In this document: piece after piece, positions 53,470-62,781 of the stretch
How positions within the stretch are numbered: the stretch's first letter is position 1
How the letters are laid out: the number at the start of each line of letters is the position of its first letter
Origin: Bacillota bacterium
GTDB lineage: Bacteria > Bacillota > UBA4882 > UBA8346
Assembly: GCA_023402395.1 (NCBI GenBank)
Contig: JAEYGI010000070.1
Coordinates: 1-64,000, forward strand
Length of the DNA stretch: 64,000 nucleotides
Direction: 5' to 3'
The notes under the pieces: generated by a model
What the model saw: the letters and a program-made list of their open reading frames with translations, nothing else
Database searches by the model: none
What the model was told of the DNA's origin: nothing
Program-made: the position numbers and the translations under genes

Positions 53470-55660
53470 TGTTCTTCTTCCTCTCGATCTCTTTCAACAC
53501 TGTCTCCGGATATTCGATGCGGTTGTGGAACATTCCTCCCAGCACCTTAAGAAAACTGTTCTTTACGCTGTTTAAGTCCCTCAAGGTCAGGTCGCACTCG
53601 TCGAACTGGCCGTCATCCAGCCGCTCGCGGATAATCTTCTGAATCAGGGCTTCCACTTTAGCCGGGGTCGGCTTAGCCAGGGACCGGACCGCGGCTTCCA
53701 CCGAATCGGCCAGCATCACCAGGGCCGCTTCCTTGCTCCGGGGTTTCGGGCCCTCGTACCGGAAGTCCTCTTCGATCAGGTTTTCTTTCTCGCCCTGGAC
53801 ATTTTCGGTGGCCCGCTTATAAAAATACCGGACCAGATCGGTGCCGTGATGCTGTTCGATAATGGCGATCAGTTTGTCGGGCAGGCCGTGCTCCCGGGCG
53901 ATCTCCGCCCCTTCCTTGACGTGATAGGTAATGATCAAAGTGCTCAAGGTGGGGTTCAGTTTTTCATGCGGATTATCCAGCCCCATTTGATTTTCCACGA
54001 AGAAATAGGGGCGCTTGATTTTGCCGATATCATGATAATACGATCCGACCCTTACCCACAGCGCGTCGGCGCCGATTCCCTCGGCGGCGGCCTCGGCCAG
54101 GTTTCCCACCATGATGCTGTGATGATAGGTGCCGGGCGCCTCAATCTGCAACCGCCGCAACAGCGGATGGCCAGGATTGGACAGCTCCAGCAGCCGGATC
54201 GGGGACGTCAATTTGAACAAATGCTCTACGAACGGGATCGAGCCGATGGCCAGCACCGACGATAAAAAGCCGTTGGCGATGGCAAACAGCACCGCATCGA
54301 ATTTGAAGGCCGTCCGGAACAGCAAATTGAGCGCGATGGCGGTGGCGGCGTTGATGATCATCAGCAATGAACCGCTCCGGACCAGGTCGCGCTGACGCTG
54401 GAAATCCTTGAGCGCCAGGACCGAGACCATTCCGCTGATAAAATAAAACACCGTCAGCGCCAGGCTGAAATCAACGATAATCCCGCCGAACAGGCTAAGG
54501 ATGGCGGCCATCGACAGCGCCAACTGGGGGTTGACCATGATGCTGATCACCATGGTGGCAAAACTGACCGGCGCCAGATAGGGAAGCGACTGGGTGTCGG
54601 CCAGCGAAAAGACCTTAATCATGCCGACCACCAGCACCAACAGGATTAATAACAGGTATAGGAGCCGTTCCTGTTTGAACAGCCAGGGCTGAAACTGCAA
54701 GATGTAGACCAGCCCCAGCACTACCAGAAGCAATATGAAAAACGACAGGCTGAGAAAGACCCGGATCCGGTTCGATTCATCGGCGATCAGATGCAATTCC
54801 TTCAGCATCTGGAGATCGTTCTCGGTGATCACTTGGTTTTTGGCGATCAGCACCTCGTTTTTATGCCGGATCACATCCGGCACTTCCCGCCGGACCTGCT
54901 CTTTCAACCGGGCAATTTTCACGTTGTTCAGGACCAGATTGGGGCGGAGCGCCACGGCCAACACTTCGCCAAGCGCCGGCCGGAGTTCCAGCCGGATCTG
55001 CCGTTCCTCCAGCAGCAATGAAAGGGACAGCCGGACTTTCTCCAGGTCGCGCTCGTCGATCCTCTGGCTGGACAGGACTTCCACCAGGGTTTGATGGGAT
55101 TTTTCCTTTAGTTCCCGATAATCTCCTTCCGGCAGTCTCAGCAAGCCGCGGAGCAATTGACGATTAAAGCCCTCGGGCAGAAATTTCTGGATCCTGCTTA
55201 AAAGCGCCGCTTCACCGGCGGAATCCTTAAATTTCGACTCCCGGTCAAACTGCTTCCGTTCCTGGTCAATAAGCTGAAAAACCTGGTTTAGCCGATATGA
55301 AACGTCGCTGCTGACTGAAGTGTCGATTTTATAATAATCCGGATCTTGCCGCGCGATTTCCACCGCCCGGAACTCCGCCTCGTCGCGGGCCAGCTTGGTG
55401 GCTTCGATGTCGACGACGTCCTTTGGGGCAATGACTTCGATCTTGCTGATCTGGCCCGCTTTCAGCTCAAGCGCCCTTGGGAACAGATTGATCTGGAGCA
55501 AGGTGATGAGCAGGGAGAAGCAGATCAGGACCAATAGGCCTTCCCGGACGGAAGGGATCCTGACCACGCCGATCATCCGGGTCATCACGTCCAGCGGCGC
55601 CCGGGGTGAAGTTTTGGTTTTACGGACATTTTGCGATTGAGTTTCGTTATGGTCCAACAC
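53438..55660 (-). CDS. pgpH: 7TM-HD cyclic-di-AMP phosphodiesterase (PgpH/YqfF)
   Basis: GTG at 55660 (GAGGAG just upstream, 14-base overlap with phoH) gives 740 residues: one N-terminal helix, an extracytoplasmic 7TMR-HDED domain (about 65-290), seven transmembrane helices (about 300-485) and a cytoplasmic HD domain with YHHSIMVGNLAEAAAE, YYHDIGKI and LADSVEAAVRS. PgpH homologues hydrolyse c-di-AMP. TTG one codon later is an equally possible start. The open frame upstream of 55660 lies inside phoH and is not used. Confidence 0.92.
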   Translation of the reverse strand: MLDHNETQSQNVRKTKTSPRAPLDVMTRMIGVVRIPSVREGLLVLICFSLLITLLQINLFPRALELKAGQISKIEVIAPKDVVDIEATKLARDEAEFRAVEIARQDPDYYKIDTSVSSDVSYRLNQVFQLIDQERKQFDRESKFKDSAGEAALLSRIQKFLPEGFNRQLLRGLLRLPEGDYRELKEKSHQTLVEVLSSQRIDERDLEKVRLSLSLLLEERQIRLELRPALGEVLAVALRPNLVLNNVKIARLKEQVRREVPDVIRHKNEVLIAKNQVITENDLQMLKELHLIADESNRIRVFLSLSFFILLLVVLGLVYILQFQPWLFKQERLLYLLLILLVLVVGMIKVFSLADTQSLPYLAPVSFATMVISIMVNPQLALSMAAILSLFGGIIVDFSLALTVFYFISGMVSVLALKDFQRQRDLVRSGSLLMIINAATAIALNLLFRTAFKFDAVLFAIANGFLSSVLAIGSIPFVEHLFKLTSPIRLLELSNPGHPLLRRLQIEAPGTYHHSIMVGNLAEAAAEGIGADALWVRVGSYYHDIGKIKRPYFFVENQMGLDNPHEKLNPTLSTLIITYHVKEGAEIAREHGLPDKLIAIIEQHHGTDLVRYFYKRATENVQGEKENLIEEDFRYEGPKPRSKEAALVMLADSVEAAVRSLAKPTPAKVEALIQKIIRERLDDGQFDECDLTLRDLNSVKNSFLKVLGGMFHNRIEYPETVLKEIERKKNIADTGKQYSG

Positions 55661-56651
55661 TTTCTCCTCGATTGGTCTCAGCGGTTTCCCGCTGATATCG
55701 TTCGTAGGCCCGGATGATGCGCTGCACCAGTTCGTGGCGGACCACGTCACGGTCGGTCAACATGACCACGCTGATTCCGGGCACGTTCTCAAAGATCCTG
55801 GCCACGTCGGCCAGGCCGGAAACAGTGCCTTTTGGCAGATCCACCTGGGTAATATCCCCGGTGACCACCGCCTTGGAGCCGAAACCGAGCCGGGTCAGGA
55901 ACATCTTCATCTGTTCGGGGGTGGTATTCTGGGCCTCGTCCAAAATGATGAAGGAATCATCCAGCGTCCGGCCGCGCATATACGCCAGCGGCGCAATCTC
56001 GATCATCCCCCGCTCCAGGTTTTTTTGAAACAAGTCCACTCCCATGATGTCAAAAAGCGCGTCGTAAAGCGGACGCAGGTAAGGATCGACTTTCTCCTGC
56101 AGATCGCCGGGGAGAAAACCCAGTTTTTCGCCGGCTTCCACCGCCGGCCGGGTCAGGATCAGCCGGTTGACCTCCTTGGCCTGAAGCGCGGCGACGGCCA
56201 GCGCCACCGCCAGATAGGTCTTGCCGGTTCCGGCCGGGCCAATGCCGAAAGTCAACCCGTTATTGTTGATGGAATCCACATACTGTTTCTGTCCGATGGT
56301 GCGCGGGAACAGTTTTTTGCCCCGCGCGGTCACCGCCACGGCCTCCTGGTTGAGAATGGAGACCCGGTGAAGCTCCCCTTCTTTGGCCAGATTCACCATA
56401 TAGGCGATCTCCGACAGTCCCGGATGAAACCCCTTCCGCAACTGTTCGTCGAGAATCGCCAATATCTCCGACCCGCGATCGACATCAAGCTCCTCGCCGC
56501 AGAGAGTTAACTCATTGCCGCGCGAAAAAATATCAATCCCGAGTCCCTCGCCGATCTGGCGGAGATTCTCTTCCTGTTTCCCGACGAGTTGCGGCGCGAA
56601 CCGGGGGTCGGTTGTTAATTTTAATTCTTTTTGCCCCACTAAACGATTCAA
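55647..56651 (-). CDS. phoH: PhoH-family ATPase
   Basis: The 334-residue protein has a KH-like N terminus and a P-loop domain with GIGPAGTGKTYLAVALA near 138 and FIILDEAQNTTPEQMKMFLTRLG near 235. PhoH proteins are thought to act on RNA, often beside YbeY. The TTG start at 56651 overlaps the yqfD stop (TTGA), so translation is coupled. Confidence 0.92.
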   Translation of the reverse strand: MNRLVGQKELKLTTDPRFAPQLVGKQEENLRQIGEGLGIDIFSRGNELTLCGEELDVDRGSEILAILDEQLRKGFHPGLSEIAYMVNLAKEGELHRVSILNQEAVAVTARGKKLFPRTIGQKQYVDSINNNGLTFGIGPAGTGKTYLAVALAVAALQAKEVNRLILTRPAVEAGEKLGFLPGDLQEKVDPYLRPLYDALFDIMGVDLFQKNLERGMIEIAPLAYMRGRTLDDSFIILDEAQNTTPEQMKMFLTRLGFGSKAVVTGDITQVDLPKGTVSGLADVARIFENVPGISVVMLTDRDVVRHELVQRIIRAYERYQRETAETNRGESVGP

Positions 56652-57847
56652 GGCTCCTTTCGGGGCGGAGCGATCATCGCGATATCCTGGATGGTCTCGA
56701 TCGTTACCATCAATCGGCGAAAATTGCCGTCGTCAACCCAGGTTTCCACTAGGGAGCCCGCCTTGGCCCCGGGAAGATAGTTCAACTTCGCTTCGATCTC
56801 GCGGCGGGCGGCCCGCTCCACTTCACCCGAGGTTCGCCGGAGGAGCCGCCAGTGTGTCTCCCGCCATATATCCTTAATTATTTCTACAGTTTCTCCAGGA
56901 TTCCTGCCTTGAAATATCCGTTTCCGTTGCCGGGTCCAGGAAGCCGGACCAGCCGGCCGTTTTCCAAAATGAAGCAGCGGATAGAGCTTGCCGCCCCATC
57001 GCAGGCTATACGCCACTAATCCGGTGCGGCCGGTTACCGGAATCCAACCGGTTTTGGGTTCCGTCACCTCCAAATCATACCACACTCGCGCTTCGACTAT
57101 TCCGCCGGCCGGAACCTTTTTTTGAACCATCTCGCCACTGGCCTTGTCGGTCTGCCACTCATTGCCGGCGATCAGCAAATCCCCTGCGGCTACTGTCTGC
57201 CCTTCCCGGACCGCCGGCGTGCCCCGGATCACCGCGACTTTGGTTACTAGCCCATCCCGGGCCGCGATCAGATCGTAGCTTTCAAGCCGGACCGGGGCGG
57301 TTTTCCGTTTAACCACGGTCACCTCGGCGACCACTCCCCGCACCTCCAGCCCAAACCAGACCGCCTGGGGTGTTCTGAGCATAACCTCCCGTTCCAGCAT
57401 CCGTTTTTGGGCCATTATTTCCCGGCGGGCAACGCCGGGCCTGACTCCCATTTGATGAAGGGTCGCGAGCAGCCGTGTCCGGTCTTCCCCTTCAAAACCA
57501 CTGATTTTAACGACCATTACCAGCGAAGAAAGATAAAGCAATGCCGCCACGAACAGACCGCTTCCCACCAGAAAAGTCCGGCGGCGCCGGATTTTCCGCC
57601 AGATGAACGGCGCTCCCCGTTTCCGGCGTAAGTGAACCGTGGCCCCTGCGGTTTTGGCACAACGCCTGATTCGTAAAAAACCCTGCGCCCGGAGTTTGAC
57701 GTGAATCACTTCCGGCCCCAGCCGCCGCACGTCCCAAAGCCACAGCCCGCTTCCGGTCAGCAAATTGATGAACTTCTCCAAAAAGGGCCCGCGCGCCAGG
57801 ATCTCCACATACCCGGTGAGCCAGGCGATAATCCGCTGCAACAGCAC
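56648..57847 (-). CDS. yqfD: Sporulation protein YqfD
   Basis: The 399-residue protein matches the YqfD/SpoIV family: GYVEILARGPFLEKFINLL at the start, a single helix near 90-108 (RTFLVGSGLFVAALLYLSSLV) and a long outer region with GLVTKVAVIRGTPAVREGQTVAAGDLLI. The gene is known to be transcribed in the mother cell in spore formers. GTG start, GGAGG six bases upstream. It follows yqfC by 3 bases and precedes phoH. Confidence 0.92.
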   Translation of the reverse strand: MLLQRIIAWLTGYVEILARGPFLEKFINLLTGSGLWLWDVRRLGPEVIHVKLRAQGFLRIRRCAKTAGATVHLRRKRGAPFIWRKIRRRRTFLVGSGLFVAALLYLSSLVMVVKISGFEGEDRTRLLATLHQMGVRPGVARREIMAQKRMLEREVMLRTPQAVWFGLEVRGVVAEVTVVKRKTAPVRLESYDLIAARDGLVTKVAVIRGTPAVREGQTVAAGDLLIAGNEWQTDKASGEMVQKKVPAGGIVEARVWYDLEVTEPKTGWIPVTGRTGLVAYSLRWGGKLYPLLHFGKRPAGPASWTRQRKRIFQGRNPGETVEIIKDIWRETHWRLLRRTSGEVERAARREIEAKLNYLPGAKAGSLVETWVDDGNFRRLMVTIETIQDIAMIAPPRKEP

Positions 57848-57850
57848 CTG

Positions 57851-58144
57851 CTACCTCCAATCGACCAGTTCGATCCGTTCGATCTTTCCCCTGACCACAA
57901 TCTCCTCCTTCAATGCCGTGACCAGAGTCAGTCCCGCTCCGGCAATCAGCATCTCCCCCATTTTGGTGTTGATCCTGACCACCTGCTGATCGTATTCAAT
58001 GACGCCCCGGTGATTCTGGACCACGGCATCCTGATTGGCGGTCAGCACCACTCGCGGCCAATCGGCCACCGTATCCAATGGTATGTCGAACAACTCAACC
58101 AATTTCCGGCCGAACCGGCGTTCCGTACTGCGCGGCACATTCAT
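57851..58144 (-). CDS. yqfC: Sporulation protein YqfC
   Basis: The 97-residue product has the YqfC motif FDIPLDTVADWPRV followed by NQDAVVQNHRGVIEYDQQVVRI. It is a small sporulation-associated protein usually paired with yqfD. ATG at 58144 lies right next to GGGGGG; a GTG two codons later has better spacing, so the start is uncertain by two residues. The longer frame up to 58273 lacks family similarity. Confidence 0.88.
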   Translation of the reverse strand: MNVPRSTERRFGRKLVELFDIPLDTVADWPRVVLTANQDAVVQNHRGVIEYDQQVVRINTKMGEMLIAGAGLTLVTALKEEIVVRGKIERIELVDWR

Positions 58145-58347
58145 CCCCCCTATAAGTTGTATGCGGAAGGAGGGGCTTTTTAGGCGCTGAATTTTTGATG
58201 GGAATTTCATGTTAGGTTTTCTTACTTGTAGCAAAAAATTAACATTATTTAATGAAGGAATTACCAACACCAAAGAGAATTTTAATCTAAGATCAGGCTG
58301 GAATCAGGCTGGAAAAATTTTTATCTCGAAATATGGAGGGAACATTA

Positions 58348-58956
58348 ATGAAAAAACTTTCCATCTTAGTATTGGCTCTCGTTCTCCTCGTCGCCCTTGG
58401 TTCCGTAACTATGGCCAGTACCATGGGCGTCGCCGTGAGCGAAGGTCAATCGGTTACCCTGGAGTATTATAGTTTAAAAGATGTGGATCTTGGCCCCTAT
58501 GTCGACTACAGCTGGTCCAATGATTCGCTGAAAATTACCGTTGGATACCAATTTGAAGATGATAACGTAGATAATTTCGCTTTGAAAACCCGCTATGAAT
58601 TCACCGAGAATATCGCCGGAGTTCTCAACTACTCAACGGACGGTGATACCGGTTCTACCTCATTTGGAATCCGTGGCAAATATGCTTTCTCTGATCCGTT
58701 TGCCGTTACCGGTCAACTCACCTACAATAGCTCTAACGTTGCTAATTTGTTTGTTCAAGGTGAATACACCATCACCGATGGCCTCTTTGTGACCGCTGGC
58801 GGTTATTTCTACGATGGCGAGATCCCTGACAGCGGCAGTGGCATTAACGTTGGAATCGAGTATGCCTTTGACGCTTGGGATCTCTACCTTGATTATGACA
58901 AAGATGCCGATGTGGATGACGGCACAATTATCCTTGGCATCAACTATACCCTGTAA
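58348..58956 (+). CDS. Secreted beta-barrel-like protein
   Basis: ATG at 58348 with GGAGGG upstream gives 202 residues. The signal peptide (KKLSILVLALVLLVALG, cleavage near MAS) is followed by regular alternating strands (LKITVGYQF, NIAGVLNYS, TSFGIRGKYAF, LFVTAGGYFY, INVGIEYAF, IILGINYTL), many aspartates in turns and a hydrophobic C-terminal strand. This is the pattern of a small outer-membrane barrel, similar in kind to the protein at 14288 but with no close sequence match. Function unknown. It faces away from the yqfC operon and has its own terminator. Confidence 0.75.
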   Translation: MKKLSILVLALVLLVALGSVTMASTMGVAVSEGQSVTLEYYSLKDVDLGPYVDYSWSNDSLKITVGYQFEDDNVDNFALKTRYEFTENIAGVLNYSTDGDTGSTSFGIRGKYAFSDPFAVTGQLTYNSSNVANLFVQGEYTITDGLFVTAGGYFYDGEIPDSGSGINVGIEYAFDAWDLYLDYDKDADVDDGTIILGINYTL

Positions 58957-58993
58957 AGATTACAACCCCCAATTGTACAATAACAGCCTGATC

Positions 58994-59020
58994 AAAAAAC
59001 GCCGGAATCCGGCGTTTTTT
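58994..59020 (+). terminator. Intrinsic terminator of the second barrel gene
   Basis: Stem AAAAAACGCCGG with its complement and a short A-rich loop, followed by T residues. Confidence 0.9.
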
Positions 59021-59137
59021 TAGTTTATCAACTGATGATTCCAATTGTTAACATTTTCTGATTACAAAAGCAGGAACTGCACGGCCAATGGCGAAAAAAG
59101 GGGAACAGTTATAAATCTGGTTACAGGAGCGATGGTT

Positions 59138-60550
59138 ATGAAGCGACTCCGGATCAAATTATGGTTTTTACTTTTAGTATTGCTGTGTTTTCAGCTTCCC
59201 GTCAATGGCATGCAAGAAAACGGACTGGCTTTGATCTCCGTCAACAACTTCAGCGGCGTCGATAGTGTTGGAAGCCAAAAAATAGACAATTTGGTTTCCG
59301 ACGAGTTCTCCAATCTCATGAGAAAAGAGGAGTCCATTCAATTTCTGGGGTTGTCGAAGACCGAAGAAAAGCTGAAAGAGGCTGGTCTGGAGTCGTATTA
59401 CGAAGCGGCCAATCTCTGTACCGAACAGGAATATACCGCCATCGCCCAAAAGCTGGAGACCAATCGAATTGGGATCCTGGATATTTACGGCTATAATGAA
59501 GTGAAACAGGAAAAGTCCAAGAAAACCTATCAGTTCCTGTTGGGTTTGCGGATCATCGACGCCGCCGACGGTTCCGAGACCAGCTTAAGCGGCGAAGGAT
59601 TCAGTGACAAATCCCGGGATGAAGCGCTTTCCAACGCCGTCAAGCAGTTAATCAGCGGTTACCAGGATCGAAATTCGGGTGAACAGCCAACCAGCATCCG
59701 CTCCTATGATGCTCCGGTCATTGGTCATGCGACTAGCCGGTACTATCATTTGACCGATACTCACCATGCTCCCAACCCAGCCAATCAGGTCAATTTCGAA
59801 AAACGGTCCGAGGCCGAAGCGGACGGCTATATGCCCTGCCCCATCTGTTTTCCTTCTTACAAAAGCTTCAGTTACAGCGATCGCCAGCTAGAAGAACAAC
59901 TGGGCCAGGAAGGCTGCGGATCCATCGAATATTATTACCGGGTGGAGCAAAATCCGGCGCTGATCGAACGCCTGGAGCGGGTGGCGGAGCCTTTGATCCA
60001 GCGAAGCCATCGCAAGAATATCGACTATAAATTCAGAATCCTCGATACCCTGGAGGTCAACGCCTTCGCGGCGCCGAACGGTTATATCTATGTTACCAAG
60101 GGGCTGTTCAACGTAGTGGAGTCCGATGATGAACTGGCGTTTGTCATCAGTCACGAGCTGGGCCACATCGAAAAGAAACACGCGGTAATCCGCTATCGGC
60201 GGGCGATGGCCACGGCGTTGATTGCTTCGATCTTTATCGCTTCAGCCAGCAATAACAACGATCAAGGCGCCGCCCTGATGACGACGATCATGGCCGGCAT
60301 CGTGCTCAGAGGCTATTCCCGGGAACAAGAGCACGAAGCCGATCAAGTGGCGGTAGCCCGCTTAAAACAAGCCAACCTGGATTATCAAGTTTATCATACC
60401 TTGATGGGCCGGTTTATGGATATGCGGAAAAATCGGATTTACGCCATCAACAAGCTGTTCTCGACCCATCCGACGCCCGAAAAACGGATCGAAAACCTTA
60501 CCAACTATTTGAAAGCGTATGAAACCCTCCAGACGAAACTGGCATTTTAA
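59138..60550 (+). CDS. Three-domain M48 metalloprotease
   Basis: ATG at 59138 (AGGAG eight bases before) gives 470 residues. A signal peptide (to about VNGMQ) is followed by a domain of about 150 residues that looks like the LpoB/CsgG type (LALISVNNFSG, FSNLMRKEESIQFLG, LEIIDAADGSE-like end). Next comes a short segment with a possible metal site (YYHLTDTHHAPN...EAEADGYMPCPICFP, about 200-245) resembling Ada-type Zn modules. The last 190 residues are a peptidase M48 with HELGH at 339-343 and the third ligand in EHEADQVAV. It probably acts in the periplasm on misfolded or envelope proteins like BepA/YcaL. The domain order is unusual. Confidence 0.8.
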   Translation: MKRLRIKLWFLLLVLLCFQLPVNGMQENGLALISVNNFSGVDSVGSQKIDNLVSDEFSNLMRKEESIQFLGLSKTEEKLKEAGLESYYEAANLCTEQEYTAIAQKLETNRIGILDIYGYNEVKQEKSKKTYQFLLGLRIIDAADGSETSLSGEGFSDKSRDEALSNAVKQLISGYQDRNSGEQPTSIRSYDAPVIGHATSRYYHLTDTHHAPNPANQVNFEKRSEAEADGYMPCPICFPSYKSFSYSDRQLEEQLGQEGCGSIEYYYRVEQNPALIERLERVAEPLIQRSHRKNIDYKFRILDTLEVNAFAAPNGYIYVTKGLFNVVESDDELAFVISHELGHIEKKHAVIRYRRAMATALIASIFIASASNNNDQGAALMTTIMAGIVLRGYSREQEHEADQVAVARLKQANLDYQVYHTLMGRFMDMRKNRIYAINKLFSTHPTPEKRIENLTNYLKAYETLQTKLAF

Positions 60551-60563
60551 AACAAAACGTGAT

Positions 60564-60602
60564 CATGTCAAAGCCCGGGAATAAAGCCTGGGCTTTGACA
60601 TG
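60564..60602. terminator. Hairpin between convergent M48 and ROK genes
   Basis: A 13-bp perfect stem CATGTCAAAGCCC/GGGCTTTGACATG with extra inner pairs sits in the gap. It lacks a T run, so it may be a Rho-independent terminator only in part. Confidence 0.5.
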
Positions 60603-60645
60603 CCCGGTCTCTCGGGCTTTCTCCGCTCTCCCAAATCCGGTTTGA

Positions 60646-61530
60646 TCAAACTCCCGCCATCGCCGCGCCGAAGACCCCGGCCGAATCGCCCAGCCGGTTC
60701 GGGACAATGGGAGTCAGCAGTTCGTCGGAGAAAAGGCGTTTCCGGACTTCTTCCCGTCCCATGGTATACAGTTCTTCGATATTCGACAGCCCGCCGCCGA
60801 GCACCACCAGATCCGGATCGAGGATGCCGATGACATTGGACAGGGCGGCCCCGAAATGCTCCAGGAACTCACGGAACACTTCGGACGGACCCGGCTCGCC
60901 GTTCCGGAACCCCGCCACAATCGCCTCGACCGGCTGCTTCGAGCCAAACCGCTCCGCATAGATCCGCTCCAGCCCGCCGCCGCTGATATAGGTTTCGACG
61001 CAACCACGCTTCCCGCAATAACAGGCCGGGCCGGCCGGATCAATGGTCATGTGCCCCCATTCCCCGGCGATGCGCTGAATCCCGGAGTGAATCCGGCCGC
61101 CGATGGCGATCCCGCCGCCGCAGCCGGTGCCCATGATCACCCCGAAGACCGTCTCTTTCCCGGCTCCGGCGCCCCGCAAGGCCTCGGCCAGAGTGAAGCA
61201 GTTGGCGTCATTCTCAATCCAGAGCGGATGGCCGAGTTGGGTCGCAAGATCCTCCGGAAGCGGCCGTCCGTTCAAACATTGAGTGTTCGAATTCTTCATT
61301 AATCCGGTTTTGGCCGAGGCCGCGCCCGGAGTGCCGACGCCAAGGGTGTGGGGTTGATGGCCGATGACTGCCAGAGTTTCACGATACAGCGCCTCGATCC
61401 GGTTGAGGATCGCACGATAACCCTGTTCCTGATAGGTGGGAACCCGTTTCTGGAAAACTGCCAGGCCCTGATCGTCTAAGACCGCGATCTCAATTTTAGT
61501 CCCGCCGAGATCGATACCGATCCGATGCAT
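60646..61530 (-). CDS. ROK-family sugar kinase (glucokinase-like)
   Basis: ATG at 61530 with AGGAGG upstream gives 294 residues. IGIDLGGTKIE near 3, IWIENDANCF near 90 (catalytic Asp), GVIMGTGCGGGIAIGG near 118 and the zinc motif CYCGKRGCVETYISG near 165 place it with ROK kinases. It phosphorylates glucose, N-acetylmannosamine or a similar sugar. With no helix-turn-helix it is an enzyme rather than a repressor. The flavoprotein gene ends 14 bases upstream, so the two may share a transcript. Confidence 0.9.
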   Translation of the reverse strand: MHRIGIDLGGTKIEIAVLDDQGLAVFQKRVPTYQEQGYRAILNRIEALYRETLAVIGHQPHTLGVGTPGAASAKTGLMKNSNTQCLNGRPLPEDLATQLGHPLWIENDANCFTLAEALRGAGAGKETVFGVIMGTGCGGGIAIGGRIHSGIQRIAGEWGHMTIDPAGPACYCGKRGCVETYISGGGLERIYAERFGSKQPVEAIVAGFRNGEPGPSEVFREFLEHFGAALSNVIGILDPDLVVLGGGLSNIEELYTMGREEVRKRLFSDELLTPIVPNRLGDSAGVFGAAMAGV

Positions 61531-61544
61531 TGATGCCTCCTGTT

Positions 61545-62636
61545 TCAGCCAAAAATATCCGTCTCTTTCCACCCGGCTGGCCGAGGCTTTCCCCCGCCGT
61601 CCGGCGATCGCCGGACCTTATCCCAGAAACCGGGCGACAACTGGTCCAATAAAACCCATTGCCGCTTCATATGTTCGACCTCCGGTTTAAGCTTCAATTG
61701 GTAATTTTGATGGATTTCATCGACATTCCACGGTTGCGCCGGGTAGCTCTTGAGTATGGTTTCCGCGAAAGCGAGGCCGCTAATCAAGGCGCCGGAGATC
61801 CCTTCTCCCAGCGGATTAAGCAATCCGGCCGCTTCCCCCGCGAAAAACACCCGTCCGCTCCGAAACGTCAGATCAAAATCAGGGACAATCACCGGCAAGG
61901 CCCAATACTCCTCACCGAGCTTCTCCTGAAGCCGCAGCCCGTATTCGACGCTCAGATAGTCAATGAACCGGCGGAGATATTCGGTGGCGTTCCTGGCCCG
62001 GCGGACCCCAACTCCCAAAAAGAGCCGGTCATCTTTGATATTAGCCCAGGCATCGTATTCAGACAACTTCGAATCCAAAAACGCATAAAAGCAATGCGGA
62101 TCGAACTTGGCCGTTCCCCGGTAAAATGCTTGATACGTGATTATTTTGGGGAATCCCTCGATTCCCAGCTTGCTCCGGGAAGCCCCGTTCACGCCGTCGC
62201 AGGCGATGGCCACCCGGCCGTTGATTTTGAAATCGCGATCGCCTTGCCGGATGGCAAGGGTCAACGCCCCGGATTGTTCGGCAAACTCGGTTACTACGGC
62301 CGAGTCAAGCAACTCCGCGCCGTGGCTGACCGCCTGCTCAGTCAGCCAATAATCAAACCGTTCCCGCCAGATATTCAGTCCATCATCGCCGAAGGCATGC
62401 TCTTTGCCGGTTTCCGTTTTGATGACAATTCCCCGGGTGGCGGCGGGAGCGCAAGTCACGGCTTCGGGAATCTTACCGACGTACCGTTCGACCAATTCTT
62501 TGGAACGTTTAATCAGTACGCCGGAACACGATTTGTTCCGAGGCAGTTTGCATTTTTCAATCAGCACCACTTTTAGCCCGTTTTCAGCCAGCCGCTTGGC
62601 GATGATACAGCCCGCCGGCCCGGCCCCAATGACCAT
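61545..62636 (-). CDS. Geranylgeranyl reductase-family FAD oxidoreductase
   Basis: The protein starts in the FAD dinucleotide motif (VIGAGPAGCIIAKRLAENGLKVVLIEK), has CSGVL near 37 as in geranylgeranyl reductases and the second FAD motif GRVFFAGEAAGLLNPLGEGISGALISG near 275. Such enzymes reduce double bonds of isoprenoid chains (lipids, quinones, tocopherols). With ATG at 62636 the strand before the motif is very short and the ribosome site AAGGAG lies 21 bases away; an AUU at 62648 is nine bases from AAGGAG and would add MFDA, giving a normal N terminus. The lipid substrate is unknown. Confidence 0.85.
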   Translation of the reverse strand: MVIGAGPAGCIIAKRLAENGLKVVLIEKCKLPRNKSCSGVLIKRSKELVERYVGKIPEAVTCAPAATRGIVIKTETGKEHAFGDDGLNIWRERFDYWLTEQAVSHGAELLDSAVVTEFAEQSGALTLAIRQGDRDFKINGRVAIACDGVNGASRSKLGIEGFPKIITYQAFYRGTAKFDPHCFYAFLDSKLSEYDAWANIKDDRLFLGVGVRRARNATEYLRRFIDYLSVEYGLRLQEKLGEEYWALPVIVPDFDLTFRSGRVFFAGEAAGLLNPLGEGISGALISGLAFAETILKSYPAQPWNVDEIHQNYQLKLKPEVEHMKRQWVLLDQLSPGFWDKVRRSPDGGGKPRPAGWKETDIFG

Positions 62637-62781
62637 TGCGTCAAAAATTTGAAATCTCTCCTTTTTATTGCGGATTCATAAGTCTTACCTTATATTTTGC
62701 CATTTTTTATTTACCAACTTGCGAACAGCTTGAACGGGAGAAATTTGATATCTTTTGCGTCCTTACGAAACCACCGGGCGC

